In this document: positions 14,205 through 25,489 of the stretch, in pieces
Layout: every line of letters begins with the position of its first letter
How positions within the stretch are numbered: the stretch's first letter is position 1
From: Lutjanus erythropterus
Lineage: Eukaryota > Chordata > Actinopteri > Lutjaniformes > Lutjanidae
DNA: 64,000 nucleotides
Direction: 5' to 3'
Assembly: GCA_020091685.1 (NCBI GenBank)
Contig: CM034612.1
Span: forward strand, 27,458,655 to 27,522,654
Translations under genes and position numbers: made by a program
Notes under the pieces: generated by a model
Seen by the model: only the letters and a program-made list of their open reading frames with translations
Database searches by the model: none
Told to the model about the DNA's origin: nothing

Positions 14205-16340
14205 GAGTCTGCAGCTAGAAGCTCTTGGGAACATCAAATAAGTGTTAAAACAAAGACTTGCCTAATTCTTCTAACATATTTTTGTGCAGCCACCTCCTTG
14301 AAGTGGAAGACCAGCTACTGCTTTTTACGGATGAGTAACTCCACTTCAACTCAGCCCTTTTAGGCTGTTTGGTCAGCAGGCAGAGTTTAATAGTTTGCTG
14401 TTCAACTTCAGAGATGTCCTGGACCAAATCCACCCACAGTGCCTAGGGCCTTGTATGGATTAAGTAAGAATGACAACCTAGTCTTGACTTTCGTGAAGTG
14501 TGTGAAATTGAGCTCAGGCAGGCCTGACAATTTCTCCCACTCCCATTACATAGATTTGAGGAAACAGTGGGGTGACATTGACACCGCTTCAAAGACTCAG
14601 AGATGAACATGATACTCATTTGTTTCTGTCAGTCAAAAAAGCTGCAGCAACTCGCAGCGGCACCCGCGCAGCCGGGAACCAAAACCCCTTTTTCTATTAC
14701 TGCTGAACATCAAAGCAACAGCACAGAGTACACAATATCCCTTCTCCCGCCCCCATTGTCTGTCACACATGCAGACGGCATACATTTGACGCCGGCTTTT
14801 AGAGAGGACAGGATGGAAGAAGGTTTTCTCATACTGCAGCTTAGGGATTTTGTTACTTCAAAAGGAAGCATAAGTTGTTAGCTGGGGAAAGCTGTCAATG
14901 AGTGACAGTGTCTAATCCAAGGCAGCAGCTAAAGGTTGTGGCTGAGGCTAATTGTTGAGCAGACAGCCACTCCCACTCAATCTCATCACGCTGATGTGGC
15001 TGCTGTGGTTGGTAGATTATGCAGTGAGCATGCCTGCGTGGAGATGACAGGGATTTAAGTCATTGAGAAGCATCGATTCACTGCTGCTTTCATCCTGTTA
15101 AGCTGGTAAGGTAGAACCTCCACCTTCCACAACCTCATCACTGCCTCTTTCACACGCCAACACAAACAATAAGCACAAACAAACAGTATAGGATCTGTTG
15201 GTTGGTCTGTCTGTATCTATGTCGAGACCACAAGCGTGTCAGACGCGTTTTTTATTCGCATGTCTCACGCAACAGATGCGCTCTCTTTTTAATCTCTGCA
15301 GCTGTCTGCAGCAGCTCTGTGCATCTCATGAACAGAAATGCAACCTGAAGTGTTCACTTATGCTTCAAGTCTATTATTACAATGTTTACAACAATACCTG
15401 CTTAAACACAAATTTGTGATGCCTAATAAAACTGGCATGGAATAAATAGATTTATTTACATTTTGCAACTTAGGCTATTTGTTATAAGTATTTCAACTAA
15501 ACATGTTTCCGTAATCTTTGATAACGCATTCTGGTCATTTTATGATTTATTACAGTGAGTATATTATAGATTTCTCCTTTAAAGAATGTCATTGGCCAAA
15601 ATGTTAATTATTGATATCAACAGTTTATCCTTAATTTACATTTCATCAAAATTTCAACATGCCAAACTGAGATTTTGACTACTGATTAAATGTTAAGGTG
15701 CTTGCCATAATAGAGCTGCATGTGCATACATCGCAGTCATATATAGCTTTTGGCCACAAGGAGGCTTGTTGGCCCTATAATGTACGAAGAATCAATAAAT
15801 AGAGAAACAGTCTAATTTTCACATATTTTAATGATTCCTCCCAGTTTTTATCATTCAGTTTTAAGAGATATCGCTCTGGGCCCGTGCCACACCCACCACT
15901 GACATTTGCACTGTCACTATGTCGATGCAGCGGTGTGTAGGCAATACAGAAATGTCTCAGTTTCAGTGGTCGCTAGGCATCTTAACATCTGCAGAAATGA
16001 TATCCCCACACACAGAGCTGTGGGTGGAGATCAGCTCATCAGCTTTCAGCACACCTCACATGTCACATCTGAAGAATCCTTCAAGGGCTGAGGTGATAAT
16101 TAAAGACCCTGACGTTTCTCTGACAGTCCCTCTGAGTTTCCTTTATTAAACATAGGCCGCAAAACCACTCAAAGACCCACCACCCATCCATCTAAACCTG
16201 CTTTTCTGGTGATTAAATGTCAAACGGAAGGAGAAACAGATTTTTGCACCATGTGTTTCCACTCTAGATTGTCACTTATTGACTATGTGTTCCACATTTA
16301 ACACAATTAATATGTGTATTGGCTCCATCCTCAGTGTTAT
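14205..16340. other. Largely single-copy-looking intron sequence
   Basis: No transposon ends recognised. The part from about 14590 to 15100 has balanced base composition and no repeat phrases. It is flagged separately as a possible conserved non-coding element. 15420-15850 is A/T-rich. Confidence 0.4.
14590..15100. other. Low-repeat segment, candidate conserved non-coding sequence
   Basis: It is more G+C-balanced than its surroundings, has no interspersed-repeat phrases, and holds phrases such as caaaaagctgcagcaactcg and gtggctgaggctaattgttgag. Conservation cannot be judged from one sequence; the call rests only on composition and lack of repeats. Confidence 0.2.
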
Positions 16341-16347
16341 CTAAGGA

Positions 16348-16367
16348 TGGCGTGTGTGTGTGTGTGA
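16348..16367. repeat. Short (GT)n tract
   Basis: About nine GT units, in ggcgtgtgtgtgtgtgtgatgg. Confidence 0.85.
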
Positions 16368-16429
16368 TGGAGATGGAGAGGCCTACTTTCCGCAGCTCTG
16401 TAAAAAAATCTTCAAATGTCCTGCCTGAG

Positions 16430-16449
16430 GCCTCACTTTGAAGTGAGGC
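16430..16449. repeat. 20-bp near-perfect palindrome
   Basis: The 9-base arms gcctcactt and aagtgaggc are separated by tg. Function unknown; the arms are too short for a confident hairpin RNA call. Confidence 0.8.
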
Positions 16450-16838
16450 AGATCCAATGATCATCAGTGTGTGTGTACAGTGTAAACAGCTTTAGAATTG
16501 TTGGAAGGCATATTGTTGCACTTTTGACAGAGGCTAGCACTTTCCTCTGCTTCCAGCCTCTGAGGGAAGCTAAGCTAAACACATCCCAGACCTCTGCTAC
16601 ATCCATAGTGGAAACACAAATATGAGATATTGATCTTCCACCTCTACCACTGGGTCAGATAGCAAACAGGAGGATTTTTTTGACAAGACAGAGAAAGATA
16701 AAAGAAAAAAGAGTCAACAGTGTCCTCTGTGTTGTTAGGAGATCATGTCCAGTTGCATCTCTGGTTGCTCATACCATGTTGCAAGAGCAGCTGTTTTCAC
16801 TTTGATAGATCTACAGCATACGATCTGTTAGTAGAATG

Positions 16839-17802
16839 CAGGGCTGGGAGGGTTACAAAATGTGTTCCAATACAATTACTAATTACCTCACAACCTAATC
16901 CAAATATCACAACATCAAATTAATATAACCTGATTACTTTCTGTTTCTTTTGGATTGTCTCCTAATGATGAAATTGTTTAGCCTAATGTAAAGGTTTATG
17001 CTCGTTGTTAGATTCTTTAATTCTTAAGGTTTTCCTTCCTTTGTTATGTATTAATGCAGGTTTAGATTAATAACAGTAATTATGCACATTTAAATGTACT
17101 TTGTTAGTCAAACTCCAAACTCAAACTTCAAGTAAACTACAATAAACTTATTCACAGACACCATCCCAGACAACAGCATAAGTTAGTGGCTGGTCCATGT
17201 AGCTTAAATTAGCGGATGGCCTGTGTAACTGACATTAGTGGTTGGTTTATGTAGCTAATTAATTAAGTTCTGTGGGTAACATTAGCTTTTAGGTCTGTGT
17301 AGGTAACATTAGCAGTTAGTCTGTGCAGCTAATGTTAACAGTTGGTCTTTTAGCAGTTGAAGTCATATTGGCAGGTTAACTAGCTAACAGGACTAATGGA
17401 CTAGACTAAATAACTGTTGGTGATTATAGCTAACATTAGAATTTGGTTTGTGTAGGCAATGATAGCAGTTGGTCTGTGTAGCTAATGTTAGTTGTTGGTC
17501 TTATCTGTAAATGTTTATACAAGAAAATGGCTAAATTTCCACTTAATTAAAGATTTTTTTTCAATAGATAATGACTTGGCAACTGTGAGATTAGTTGGTT
17601 TCACTGAGACCAGTGTGGTGTTTTGAGACTTGTTACAGTGTGTATGTATTACACTTGGTAGTATATTGTTCTTTATTTCAAAATGTATTTTTAAATTGTA
17701 ATCCTGCTAATAACCTCATTTTTTGTAATGGAATACAGTTACCATTTCTTAATATCATAATGACGTAATCCTGTCAATGCAATTGGTTACTCCCCAGGCC
17801 TG
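16839..17802. mobile_element. Non-autonomous hAT-like element, 964 bp, perfect 8-bp target duplication
   Basis: gtagaatg stands on both sides (16831-16838 and 17803-17810). The left end reads cagggctgggagggttac; the right end, read on the minus strand, is caggcctggggagtaacc. Both inner flanks carry the attactaattac / gattacgtcatt motifs seen in this fish family. No transposase frame exists. The middle third is a degenerate minisatellite (17180-17505). The perfect target duplication suggests an insertion younger than most others here, or a lucky survival. Confidence 0.9.
17180..17505 (+). repeat. Degenerate minisatellite inside the hAT element
   Basis: About ten imperfect units of roughly 26 bp around the theme taacattagcagttggtctg followed by tgtagc. 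Units vary by substitution and small indels; one stretch (about 17355-17420) has drifted far. Purely repetitive with no coding sense. Confidence 0.8.
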
Positions 17803-17810
17803 GTAGAATG

Positions 17811-18810
17811 TACACACTTCTTGTTCAGTGAACCAGTAGCAGGAACATGTGTTGCATTTGCGGCTCTAGTTTTTGATGCTCAGCCAACACAGAGTGGATA
17901 CCTTTATTAAATATTTAAAGGGGTACTCTACCAATTTTAAACATCAAGATCAGTTTACCTGTTCTAAGGAATACTAACATGTGATGCATCAGTCACCACC
18001 CACACTGTTTAAAGTGAGCTACAGTTCTCCACAGTACTTGAGTGAGTACACTATTTAAGGTTGTAAAGCTTCTAACTGACAGTTAACGTGGTATTCACTG
18101 GCCCACGTACACTGCCTCCACAGTAGGACCAAGAATAGTTGCACTTTCTTCCTTAACTTTTTTTCTCTATGATGTAATATATTTTTGGCTGCATTTGGAT
18201 AAAAGTAAGGAGACTCTGTTTCAATTCATCTTTTTAATTATTACCATAATGTGCAGGCCTGTTTCACATTTGAGTGACAGAAAAAGCAGCATTATTGGCA
18301 GCAGCAGCACAGAGTACAGTACAAGTTTTATCACAGCTCTGTCGTCTTTTCAAGTGGACATTTTGTCAAGGAGTAAATTTACACTTCTAAGTTGTAAATG
18401 AGCAAACTCTTTTTATAATTAGTTTTTATAGTAGTTGGTTGAGTTAAATACAGGCTCTAACTCCGTTTGCAGGATGGAAGTTGCATGGTGAGCCTCTCCG
18501 TGGGGAAAAAGCAATTGTCTGCTTTGCAGTTGTGGAGGGCTTGTGTGTGTCCGTGCATGTGTGTGTGGGCAAGTGTGCAGTGGTATATGGGGTGAAGAGG
18601 GGCACAGAAAAATATTTGCACTAGGGCCAATTACAGTGATGTTACACTGCTGTTGGTAATATATAAAAACTGATTTTGGGGAGATGGCAGAACAGGTACA
18701 TAGCAAACTTGGAAAAAAACAGTGGAAAAGTTCTTCCCAGCTTTAGGATCATTACATATATATACATTAATGTTATTTTCAGTGTGTGCCAATCTAGCAT
18801 AAGGAAAAAA
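17811..18810. other. Intron sequence with a short GT-rich tract
   Basis: A GTGTG-rich stretch lies at 18540-18575. aaggggtactctaccaatttt near 17920 resembles the start of another fish repeat but was not delimited. Confidence 0.4.
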
Positions 18811-18814
18811 TGGG

Positions 18815-19815
18815 TGACAGTCAAAGGTGGGTCCAAGTCATTGTTCTACAGATCTCAGGTCGATACACTCAAGTCCTAAGTCCTGAGTTTTGAGTCCTAA
18901 ACAAGTAATAATAAGCTCTTTTTATACATGAATGAAATGGAAAAAACTGGAGCTCAGTAACAATACATTAGTTCTTTGTGGTTCTCTCCTGCAACTTGAT
19001 TGGATGCTGTTGGATTGGTTCAAACAAAGTGGATCTGTGGAATTAAGTGTTGACTTGCAGAGAATGAATAGTGTTAACATTTGTTGATTAAAAAAAAGAA
19101 GGGAAATGACTTAATTTATGGAAAGAGGCTTTTTAATCCTTGGGCTTGGGGGAAGGTATCAGTATTTTTAAGTCAAAAGCATCCTCATCTCAGCTCGTTG
19201 CATACTAACAAAATGTCACAGCCCCTCGGTGTCTGGTACTGGGGCAGAATGTACAGTCTAGCTGCTGTATCTGACATGGTCAAAAAGTTGTTTTAACATG
19301 TGATTAACACTGTGAAAGGTTCAAAGTTTGGGTACATTTAGGCACCAAAACTACTTAAGGTTTAGGCTTAGGTTTAGGGTAAAACCATACTCTGTGTTAC
19401 CATTACTATGAAAGTCACATGACGAAAGTGGGACTTCACATGGGACATGAACCCCAGCTTCCTGGGTGGAGGTGTTTGTTTGAGCCATCCATCCATCCAC
19501 CCCACCTCCTCTATGTGTGGACTTCCTCCCTCTTTATACTACATCAACAGCCCCATATGTTTTTACATTGAAGTCACTCAAAACTCCTGGTGTATTGGTT
19601 TCAGCTGCGAACAGGTACCATCTGCGTCTGTTTGAGCCTTTGGGGGATGGTTACCTTTTGGCGATATCTGACAAGTTGGGAGTGAGACCAGCCTGAAAAG
19701 GTTTAAGTCCAAGTTAAGTCATGAGTCATTGGCGTTAAAGTCCAAGTGAAGTATTTTTGATTTTGTCAAGTCGAGTTTAAAGTTATCAAATTTGTAACTT
19801 GAGTCTGAAAGAAAA
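18815..19815 (+). repeat. 'CAAGTCCAAGTC' repeat, copy 2, split by an insertion
   Basis: The left part (18815-19151) starts with caaaggtgggtccaagtcat and carries the core ctcctgcaacttgattggat, shared with 34440-34490 and 51635-51665. It stops after ccttgggcttgg. The family resumes at about 19694 (aaggtttaagtccaagttaa), which in copy 1 directly follows. The roughly 540 bp between them are foreign to the family. Confidence 0.65.
19152..19690. mobile_element. Insertion splitting the CAAGTC repeat; contains a box-B-like repeat
   Basis: It interrupts a family that is contiguous at 13745-14200. It includes cacatgggacatgaacccca and cttcctgggtggaggtg, homologous to 8700-8740. The 3' part (ttttggcgatatctgacaag) is not shared with that copy. 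Terminal repeats and target duplication were not resolved, so its class is open. Confidence 0.5.
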
Positions 19816-19819
19816 TACA

Positions 19820-20935
19820 CTGATGATAAATAAAAACTGGGCCTACTGTCTTCAGTCTTATAGATATAGATTTTTCAAAAAATATTTATTTTTGATCGTA
19901 GAAACCTACATATGATGTCAGCCTGTTGAATCATATCTTCCATAGCCAGAAAACATGTTGTTGTCATTTATAATTTCTGTAGCACAGTTTCTTGTTACTT
20001 ATGACTTGACTATATGCCATTTCAATGCAAACTGTATCTGGACTAAATCAGCCAATAATTGAGATGTAAAGTAAATCTTCTCGCCTGCATTGTGTAACGT
20101 CCTCCTTGCAGAAAACTTCCATTTGCAAGCGATGTAATGTATGTTGAGATGTGATGGGAGAAAGGTCAACACATGCAATTATTATGAGGCGCTGAGCTGC
20201 TGTTAGGAACATCCTGTATCACATGCCTGTGGGAAACATCCTGCTTGTTCTCTACATCACCACAGCATCCTCAGGATTTCATTCCAGCCTCATCATACTT
20301 CATGTCACCAATCACCTCCTGTTAAAAACTTCAAAAAGTTTCCTGCATGTTCTCCCGCCGTCTGATGTCGAGTTAAAGGAATTATGCTAAACAGCAGGCA
20401 ATTATGGTGATAATAATTAGTGGAGAAATCAGTTTGTTTCCATATTTAGACATGGTGAAGGGGCTGCTGATTGGCATGACAAGCATTACTCACAAGCACA
20501 CTGTCTCACACACTATCCCACCGACTCACACATAAATATGAAGTGGATCTGAATATAAAGGATGAAGCAGCAGCAGACATAGCTATGGATCCACTCCTTC
20601 TTGTTGTGAATGATTGATGGGAAGTACAATTAAGCATAATTAACAGGGTGGAAACGCTGCAGAAATACATAGCTAGCAGTCCTGGATGCACCTCATTACA
20701 CTTCTGTGTTTGAGGCACTCCAGATTAGAGGAAATCAGTTGTGTCCGGGTATGTGACCACGGTGCCCACAGGCTCAGTGATTCATCACTGCTCATCCATA
20801 TGAAGCTGCAGTCCAGAGGGAAGAGCTGTGGACTGTCTCAGTCCAGCAGGACAACCACTGTCTCTAATCCACAGTGCTTGAACAGAGTGGTGGGGGGGGT
20901 GCACAAGTCTGACACTTGATATTTCTCAATAATAG
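19820..20935. other. Low-repeat intron sequence
   Basis: No transposon ends seen. 20080-20480 is flagged separately as a possible conserved non-coding element. Confidence 0.4.
20080..20480. other. Low-repeat segment with clustered TAAT motifs, candidate regulatory sequence
   Basis: It lacks repeat phrases. It ends in a run of homeodomain-type cores (aaggaattatgctaaacagc, then gcaattatggtgataataattag). TAAT/ATTA cores are frequent in A/T-rich DNA, so this is only suggestive. Confidence 0.2.
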
Positions 20936-20939
20936 ACAC

Positions 20940-21480
20940 TGAACATGGTGAAAGGAGACATGCTATGTTGTGACTGGTCATATTTACACAGAAGTGCTTT
21001 TGACCTAGCCTGGCATCGCCTGAGTAATTCACAAACATCAGTACACATTCAGGAATCAGTTTGGAGGCTCACTTTTGAGATCCAAAGGGCAAAATGCCTC
21101 TGGACACAATTGGATAGATCTCCAACCAATTTAAATGATGAAATATGTGATGTAGTGGTGCTTGGTCCATTTCTAAGCTGGGGACAGAATGGTGGACACT
21201 GCATTACAACCTTTCTCGTAGTGCAGCTAAAGAGTACACCAATGTATGTTTCTAAAAACCTTTTAAGTGAGAAATGGGCACTGAAGTAACAGAATCTTGA
21301 TTCATATTTGATCAGTAGTTTGTCAGTTGACAGTTCCCAGAGTCTGAGGAGTTGTGCTGGATGCACCTACTGACTGGACGCAATTGGACAGACTTACAAC
21401 CAATCAGAGTATAGGGAAACATAGTGACTTCAAACCTGGACCGGTGACTGTCAGTCATCATATAGAACCTGCCCCATATT
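20940..21480 (+). repeat. Dispersed repeat, inverted relative to 37180-37620
   Basis: ctggatgcacctactgactg and caattggacagacttacaac, then caatcagagta, at 21355-21412 are the reverse complement of tactctgattggttgtaggt and following bases at 37300-37360. A weaker internal copy of the caattgga..gatctccaaccaat block lies at 21105-21130. Common fish repeat, class not assigned. Confidence 0.65.
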
Positions 21481-21484
21481 AAAT

Positions 21485-21860
21485 AGATGGTTGTAATTGG
21501 CCTGACCTGATCTAAGGCTGGTGGAGACCAGAAGTCTAAATTTTGACTGACTGGGGTTTAGAAGTGGCCCTAATCGCATGTCATGAACTTCCAGTGATGT
21601 TCAAAAGTTGTCTTGAAAAAGAAAAAACAATTGTGACATTTAGAAGTGGTCTTTAGTCGAGAGATGAGCTTGTCATGAACATTCATTGACACACAAACGG
21701 TCTGCTACTAACATCATTTGAAGTGGTCTTGGGCGGACATCTGGAAGTGAATCTGTCATGAATGTCTATTGATGTTTAGTAAAAATATGATCAAAGGGGT
21801 CTTTTGTTTCATTCATTGATGTTCAGCAGCAGTCTTCAAAAGACTAAATTGTGATGTAGT
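21485..21860. other. Imperfect tandem phrases, unclassified
   Basis: The phrase 'catgaa[t/c]..tcattgatgtt / aaagtggtctt' recurs loosely several times from 21590 to 21830 and again near 22240-22275. This suggests a decayed tandem array with a unit of about 60-70 bp. Confidence 0.35.
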
Positions 21861-21864
21861 CCAC

Positions 21865-22145
21865 TCATAGAACGATGTCATGCGATGTGATGTGAAGTGA
21901 TGCAAAGCAATACAATGCGATACAACTTTATTGTCAGTATACACTGAAATTCACTTTGCATCCCTGGGTAGCTCCATTCAAGAACTTTACACAAATCGAA
22001 CATGTAGTATACATATGTCACTTTCCACAGACTTACAAAACACATGAAACAGTCTTGAAACAGTACTTCCATGGAGCTAGCCCAGGACACTATTGATAGC
22101 TGAGCAGTGCACTGGAAGGATGTCAGGGCTTTAGAGGCAGTCATA
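21865..22145 (-). repeat. LINE-tail-like repeat ending in a degenerate pentanucleotide array
   Basis: On the minus strand it reads gtgaatttcagtgtatactg, then acaataaagttgtatcgcat and continues as (atgtc/attgc/acatc) pentamers down to 21865. Fish LINE copies often end with 'acaataaagttgtatcgtatcg'-type 3' tails. No coding remnant is recognised upstream. Confidence 0.5.
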
Positions 22146-22149
22146 AAAG

Positions 22150-22765
22150 ATGTTTAGTATTGAGCCACTCAGTTTGTTGGAGATTAAAAGTAATATTGGC
22201 CAATTCCAAATTTCTACAGATGATCCACGTGCCCATCATGAATATTCACTGACATTCCAAAGTGGTCTTGAATTTATGTCCTTTTTTCCCAGTTCTGAAT
22301 GTCCATAAATGAATCTTGCTGATGGACATAATCTCCATGTCCATGTGACATTGAGCATTTAGTGGTATTATTACTATGTGGTATTGCAATTGAAAGTGTG
22401 GACTAGTTCTAGACTAGACTAGTTCTTTTGGCACATGTGGAGCCGTCTACTGGACTCTGGGTGACCACTTTCTCCAGTCACACTCACGTATTCACCAACT
22501 GAAAATTTATGTGTGCGTGGACAGCCATTAGAACATGGCTACCGATATGTGTCATGTAAGGAAGTGTCCTCACTGCCTCCTCATACCTCCTCAATGGCCA
22601 GTAAACAGTGACAGAATGACTGGGCCCTTTGATAGGGCTCCTCCTGTGGTAATAGAACTAGGGTTACAATATTCTCACACTGCCTCCACCCTCTACTGTA
22701 CTCTATGGGTACAGTGGGTCCAACTTAACCTAGTTATCTTTCACTAAATCAAGTTCTGTATTTAT
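22150..22765. other. Intron sequence, nothing recognised
   Basis: No repeat boundary, tandem array or coding exon could be supported. Confidence 0.4.
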
Positions 22766-22769
22766 ACTA

Positions 22770-22925
22770 TTTGAGCTTGAAATATGATGCAGTGTTACTG
22801 CATTTTGCTAATAATACGTCACTACTTCTACTAAAGTAAAACTTTTCATGCAAGAATATTTTTTGCATTTTTGTGTTGCTACATTTACTCAAGTAAAGGA
22901 TCTGAATACTTCCTCCATCATGACA
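22770..22925 (+). repeat. 'CTCAAGTAAAGGATCTGAATACTTC' repeat, right part
   Basis: ttactcaagtaaaggatctg followed by aatacttcctccatca is the characteristic end of a very common percomorph repeat. The left end is unclear. Related to 61-306 and 32950-33345. Confidence 0.65.
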
Positions 22926-22929
22926 CTGA

Positions 22930-23930
22930 CTTATTGTGCATTCATGTGCAAGTGAGTGGCTGGGAAATCTGAGATATACCAGTTATTGATGAGCTGTGTT
23001 GCGGGAAAATGAAACTCAGGAGACATGCAATAACTAAACATGAACCTGCTGAAAATGAAAATGTAAATGAGACAGCTCTGTGCATTAAACTTTGCTGTTC
23101 AGTAGTTTTGGGAATTTTTATGCTTATAGTTATTTATTTTTTAACTGTGTCTGTTTATCTGAACTTATCTCTGTCCTTGTGCTGCAGTAACACCTGAATT
23201 GTTAAATGTCAGATTGTCAATTTTGAAAAGTTACAGAAATGGTAAGACACAGCTGCCCCTAATCATCTAACAATAGAAATGTGTTGGGAGAGGGTTTCTG
23301 ATGCTATTTGACCAACTGACAAGAACTACTGATAGAGTACATCAGCCCCTTAATGCATCATTATACCTATGTGACAGTGATTACAAACACAAATACATTT
23401 CCTGTTTTATTACTAATACCACAGTTTGTCTACAAAACTCCTCCTGATTGGTTTGTGTGAGAGTGTGTGTGAGTGTGTGTGTGTGGCAGCAGGTGTTGTG
23501 TATGCAGGTCCATAATCTCTGTCCTGCTGATACAGTGAGGAGACAAACAACCTTCCTGCAGAAGGTCACAGTGGGTCACATAAACAACTATTGATTTTCT
23601 CTGAGATCTCTGTATCATTTGCATGAACAAAATTACATCCCTGCTGCACATTTGTCTTCCAGCAGGTCCACATATCTTTCCTGTCCTGTCCCCTGTTCTT
23701 GTCTTTCTTTGACGTCTGATTGTGTCTGCTGTGGTCCTGACTGACTGTCAGCCTGGTCAGCTGCTGCAGGGCTCCTCACTTCACTGTTTCTATATGAAGG
23801 GTTGCAGACTGAGTCATACTGTATTGACAATACAAGTATTCAGCAGTTGATTAACTAAATTTCCCGACCTGTGTCCAAAGTGACCTTTGAGTTGATCAGG
23901 TCAGCATAAATGCTGTTGTCTCAACTGAAA
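22930..23930. other. Intron sequence with one GT-rich tract
   Basis: (GT)n with GAG interruptions at 23453-23486. Otherwise nothing recognised. Confidence 0.45.
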
Positions 23931-23931
23931 A

Positions 23932-24292
23932 TTAAATTGACAGTCCCTCCAAAATAAATAATACATATTTTTCCTCCTGTGTATCCATCTAGATAGTTTT
24001 GGTGCAAGTTGTAGAGTTTCGTAGATATCAGCCATAGAGATGTCTGCCTTCTCTCCAGTATAATGGGTCTAAATGGCACTCAGCTTTTGGTGTGTTTATT
24101 TTCAAATAAATGCATTTGAAAAATTCAAAACCAGTGTCATTTAGTTCCATTATGTTGGAGAGAAAGCAGACATCTCTATGGCTCATATCTCTGAAAATCT
24201 GCAACTCACACTTAAACTATCTAGATGGATAAACATCACTACAGGCCAGAGAAAAAAATATGTATTTTTGAAACCATCCCTTCAAGTGTACT
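23932..24292. mobile_element. Fold-back (palindromic) MITE with TTAA-like ends
   Basis: The left arm (about 23932-24090) contains tatccatctagatagttttg and agagatgtctgccttctctc. The right arm (about 24145-24292) contains their reverse complements with scattered mismatches (gagaaagcagacatctct, aactatctagatggata). The arms are about 145 bp around a spacer of roughly 55 bp. The left edge is TTAA and the right edge differs from TTAA by one base. The left arm is homologous to 3332-3500. piggyBac affiliation is an inference from the TTAA edges only. Confidence 0.75.
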
Positions 24293-24427
24293 GATGCTGT
24301 GTTCAAGTCAAAGTTAGCTAGAGGCTGAAATTTCCCAGGTCACCAAGCGTTCCAGGTGCATGATGCAAAAACAAGGAAAAAACATGTCTGACCCTGACTA
24401 ACTGATGTTTCTTTGATAAGTGCACAG

Positions 24428-25481
24428 CAGTGTTGGGCAGTAGCAGCATTACTAGTTTAACTACATTTCTCAGTAATGTGATCTTAATGTCGCAGTTTTC
24501 TATATCAAATAGCTTTTCAGTAGTGAAACTACTTTAGTGATCAAATAACGCGGTAGCGTCCACAGAAGCTACATTTCCCCACACATTTCTAAACCTTAAA
24601 TGCATATCTCTTCCATTTGGCGTCACGTACCTGTCCTCCTGCTGATGCCTGCCATAGACTGTGTAGAAAAAGATGCCCGCGAATTGTCGCAGCGGGGCAA
24701 GATGGAACGTGCGCAGCAGGAGACAGTGGCAGAGGAGGGGACAGAGACGTGTACATGTTGTGAATCTCCATGGCCAAACCTTAACAAGTTCATGTTACTT
24801 ATCCTCACAGAACAGTCAACAGTTACATGTTCTGGTGTTTACTTTGCAACCCCAAAAGAAAGATCCTGTCAACATCCAAGATGTCCAACACAAATTTAAG
24901 GACACACATTCAGGTATTTCCCAAAGTTAATACAACAATCGCTAGCTAAGCTAATCATCACAACTCAGTCAGCAAACACCAAACAGCTAACATGGCGCTA
25001 GCTAGCAACATGTTCTTTGGCAGCAAAAGAATAAAACTCTGTGTGTGTGTGTGTGTGTGTGTGTGCATGTGTGTGAAGGGAATTTAGGCAGGAAGAGGTA
25101 GGAAGAATGAGAAGACAGGAGAAGCTGAAAAGTAATATATAACTCAGAAATATTACTTGTGCATGTTTTTTTTTTACAGACTTTACAAAACCAAATTGTT
25201 GTGGTCAATTTAAATAAATAATTTTATATTTGTGTAGATGGCTCCTAGTACAGAAGGGGGCTAATAAATATACTACTAAACACTGACAGACAGATACATA
25301 GATACTTTGTTTTTACTTGAAAAAAATAGCTTTGATGCAGTTAAGCTACTTTTGTCATTTTATTGTAGCTTAGCTTGCTACATTTTTCTGGTGGGTATCT
25401 CCAGTGTAGTGAAGCTTCATGTAATGTAGAATAACTTGTAGCTGAGCTCACTACATTTTCCAAGTAGCTTGCCCAACACTG
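24428..25481. mobile_element. Non-autonomous hAT-like element, 1054 bp, perfect 8-bp target duplication
   Basis: gtgcacag precedes (24420-24427) and follows (25482-25489). The left end is cagtgttgggcagtag; the right end on the minus strand is cagtgttgggcaagctactt. Both sub-terminal regions hold repeated agctac / gtagct motifs. The interior (24600-24900) has open frames on both strands, but none resembles a transposase. A GT microsatellite sits at 25040-25074. Confidence 0.9.
25040..25074. repeat. (GT)n microsatellite inside a hAT element
   Basis: About 12 uninterrupted GT units, then gcatgtgtgtg. Confidence 0.95.
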
Positions 25482-25489
25482 GTGCACAG

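Noticed and set aside
16430..16449. microRNA or terminator hairpin
   Set aside because: Nine-base arms with a two-base loop are too short for a microRNA precursor, and bacterial-type terminators do not apply here.
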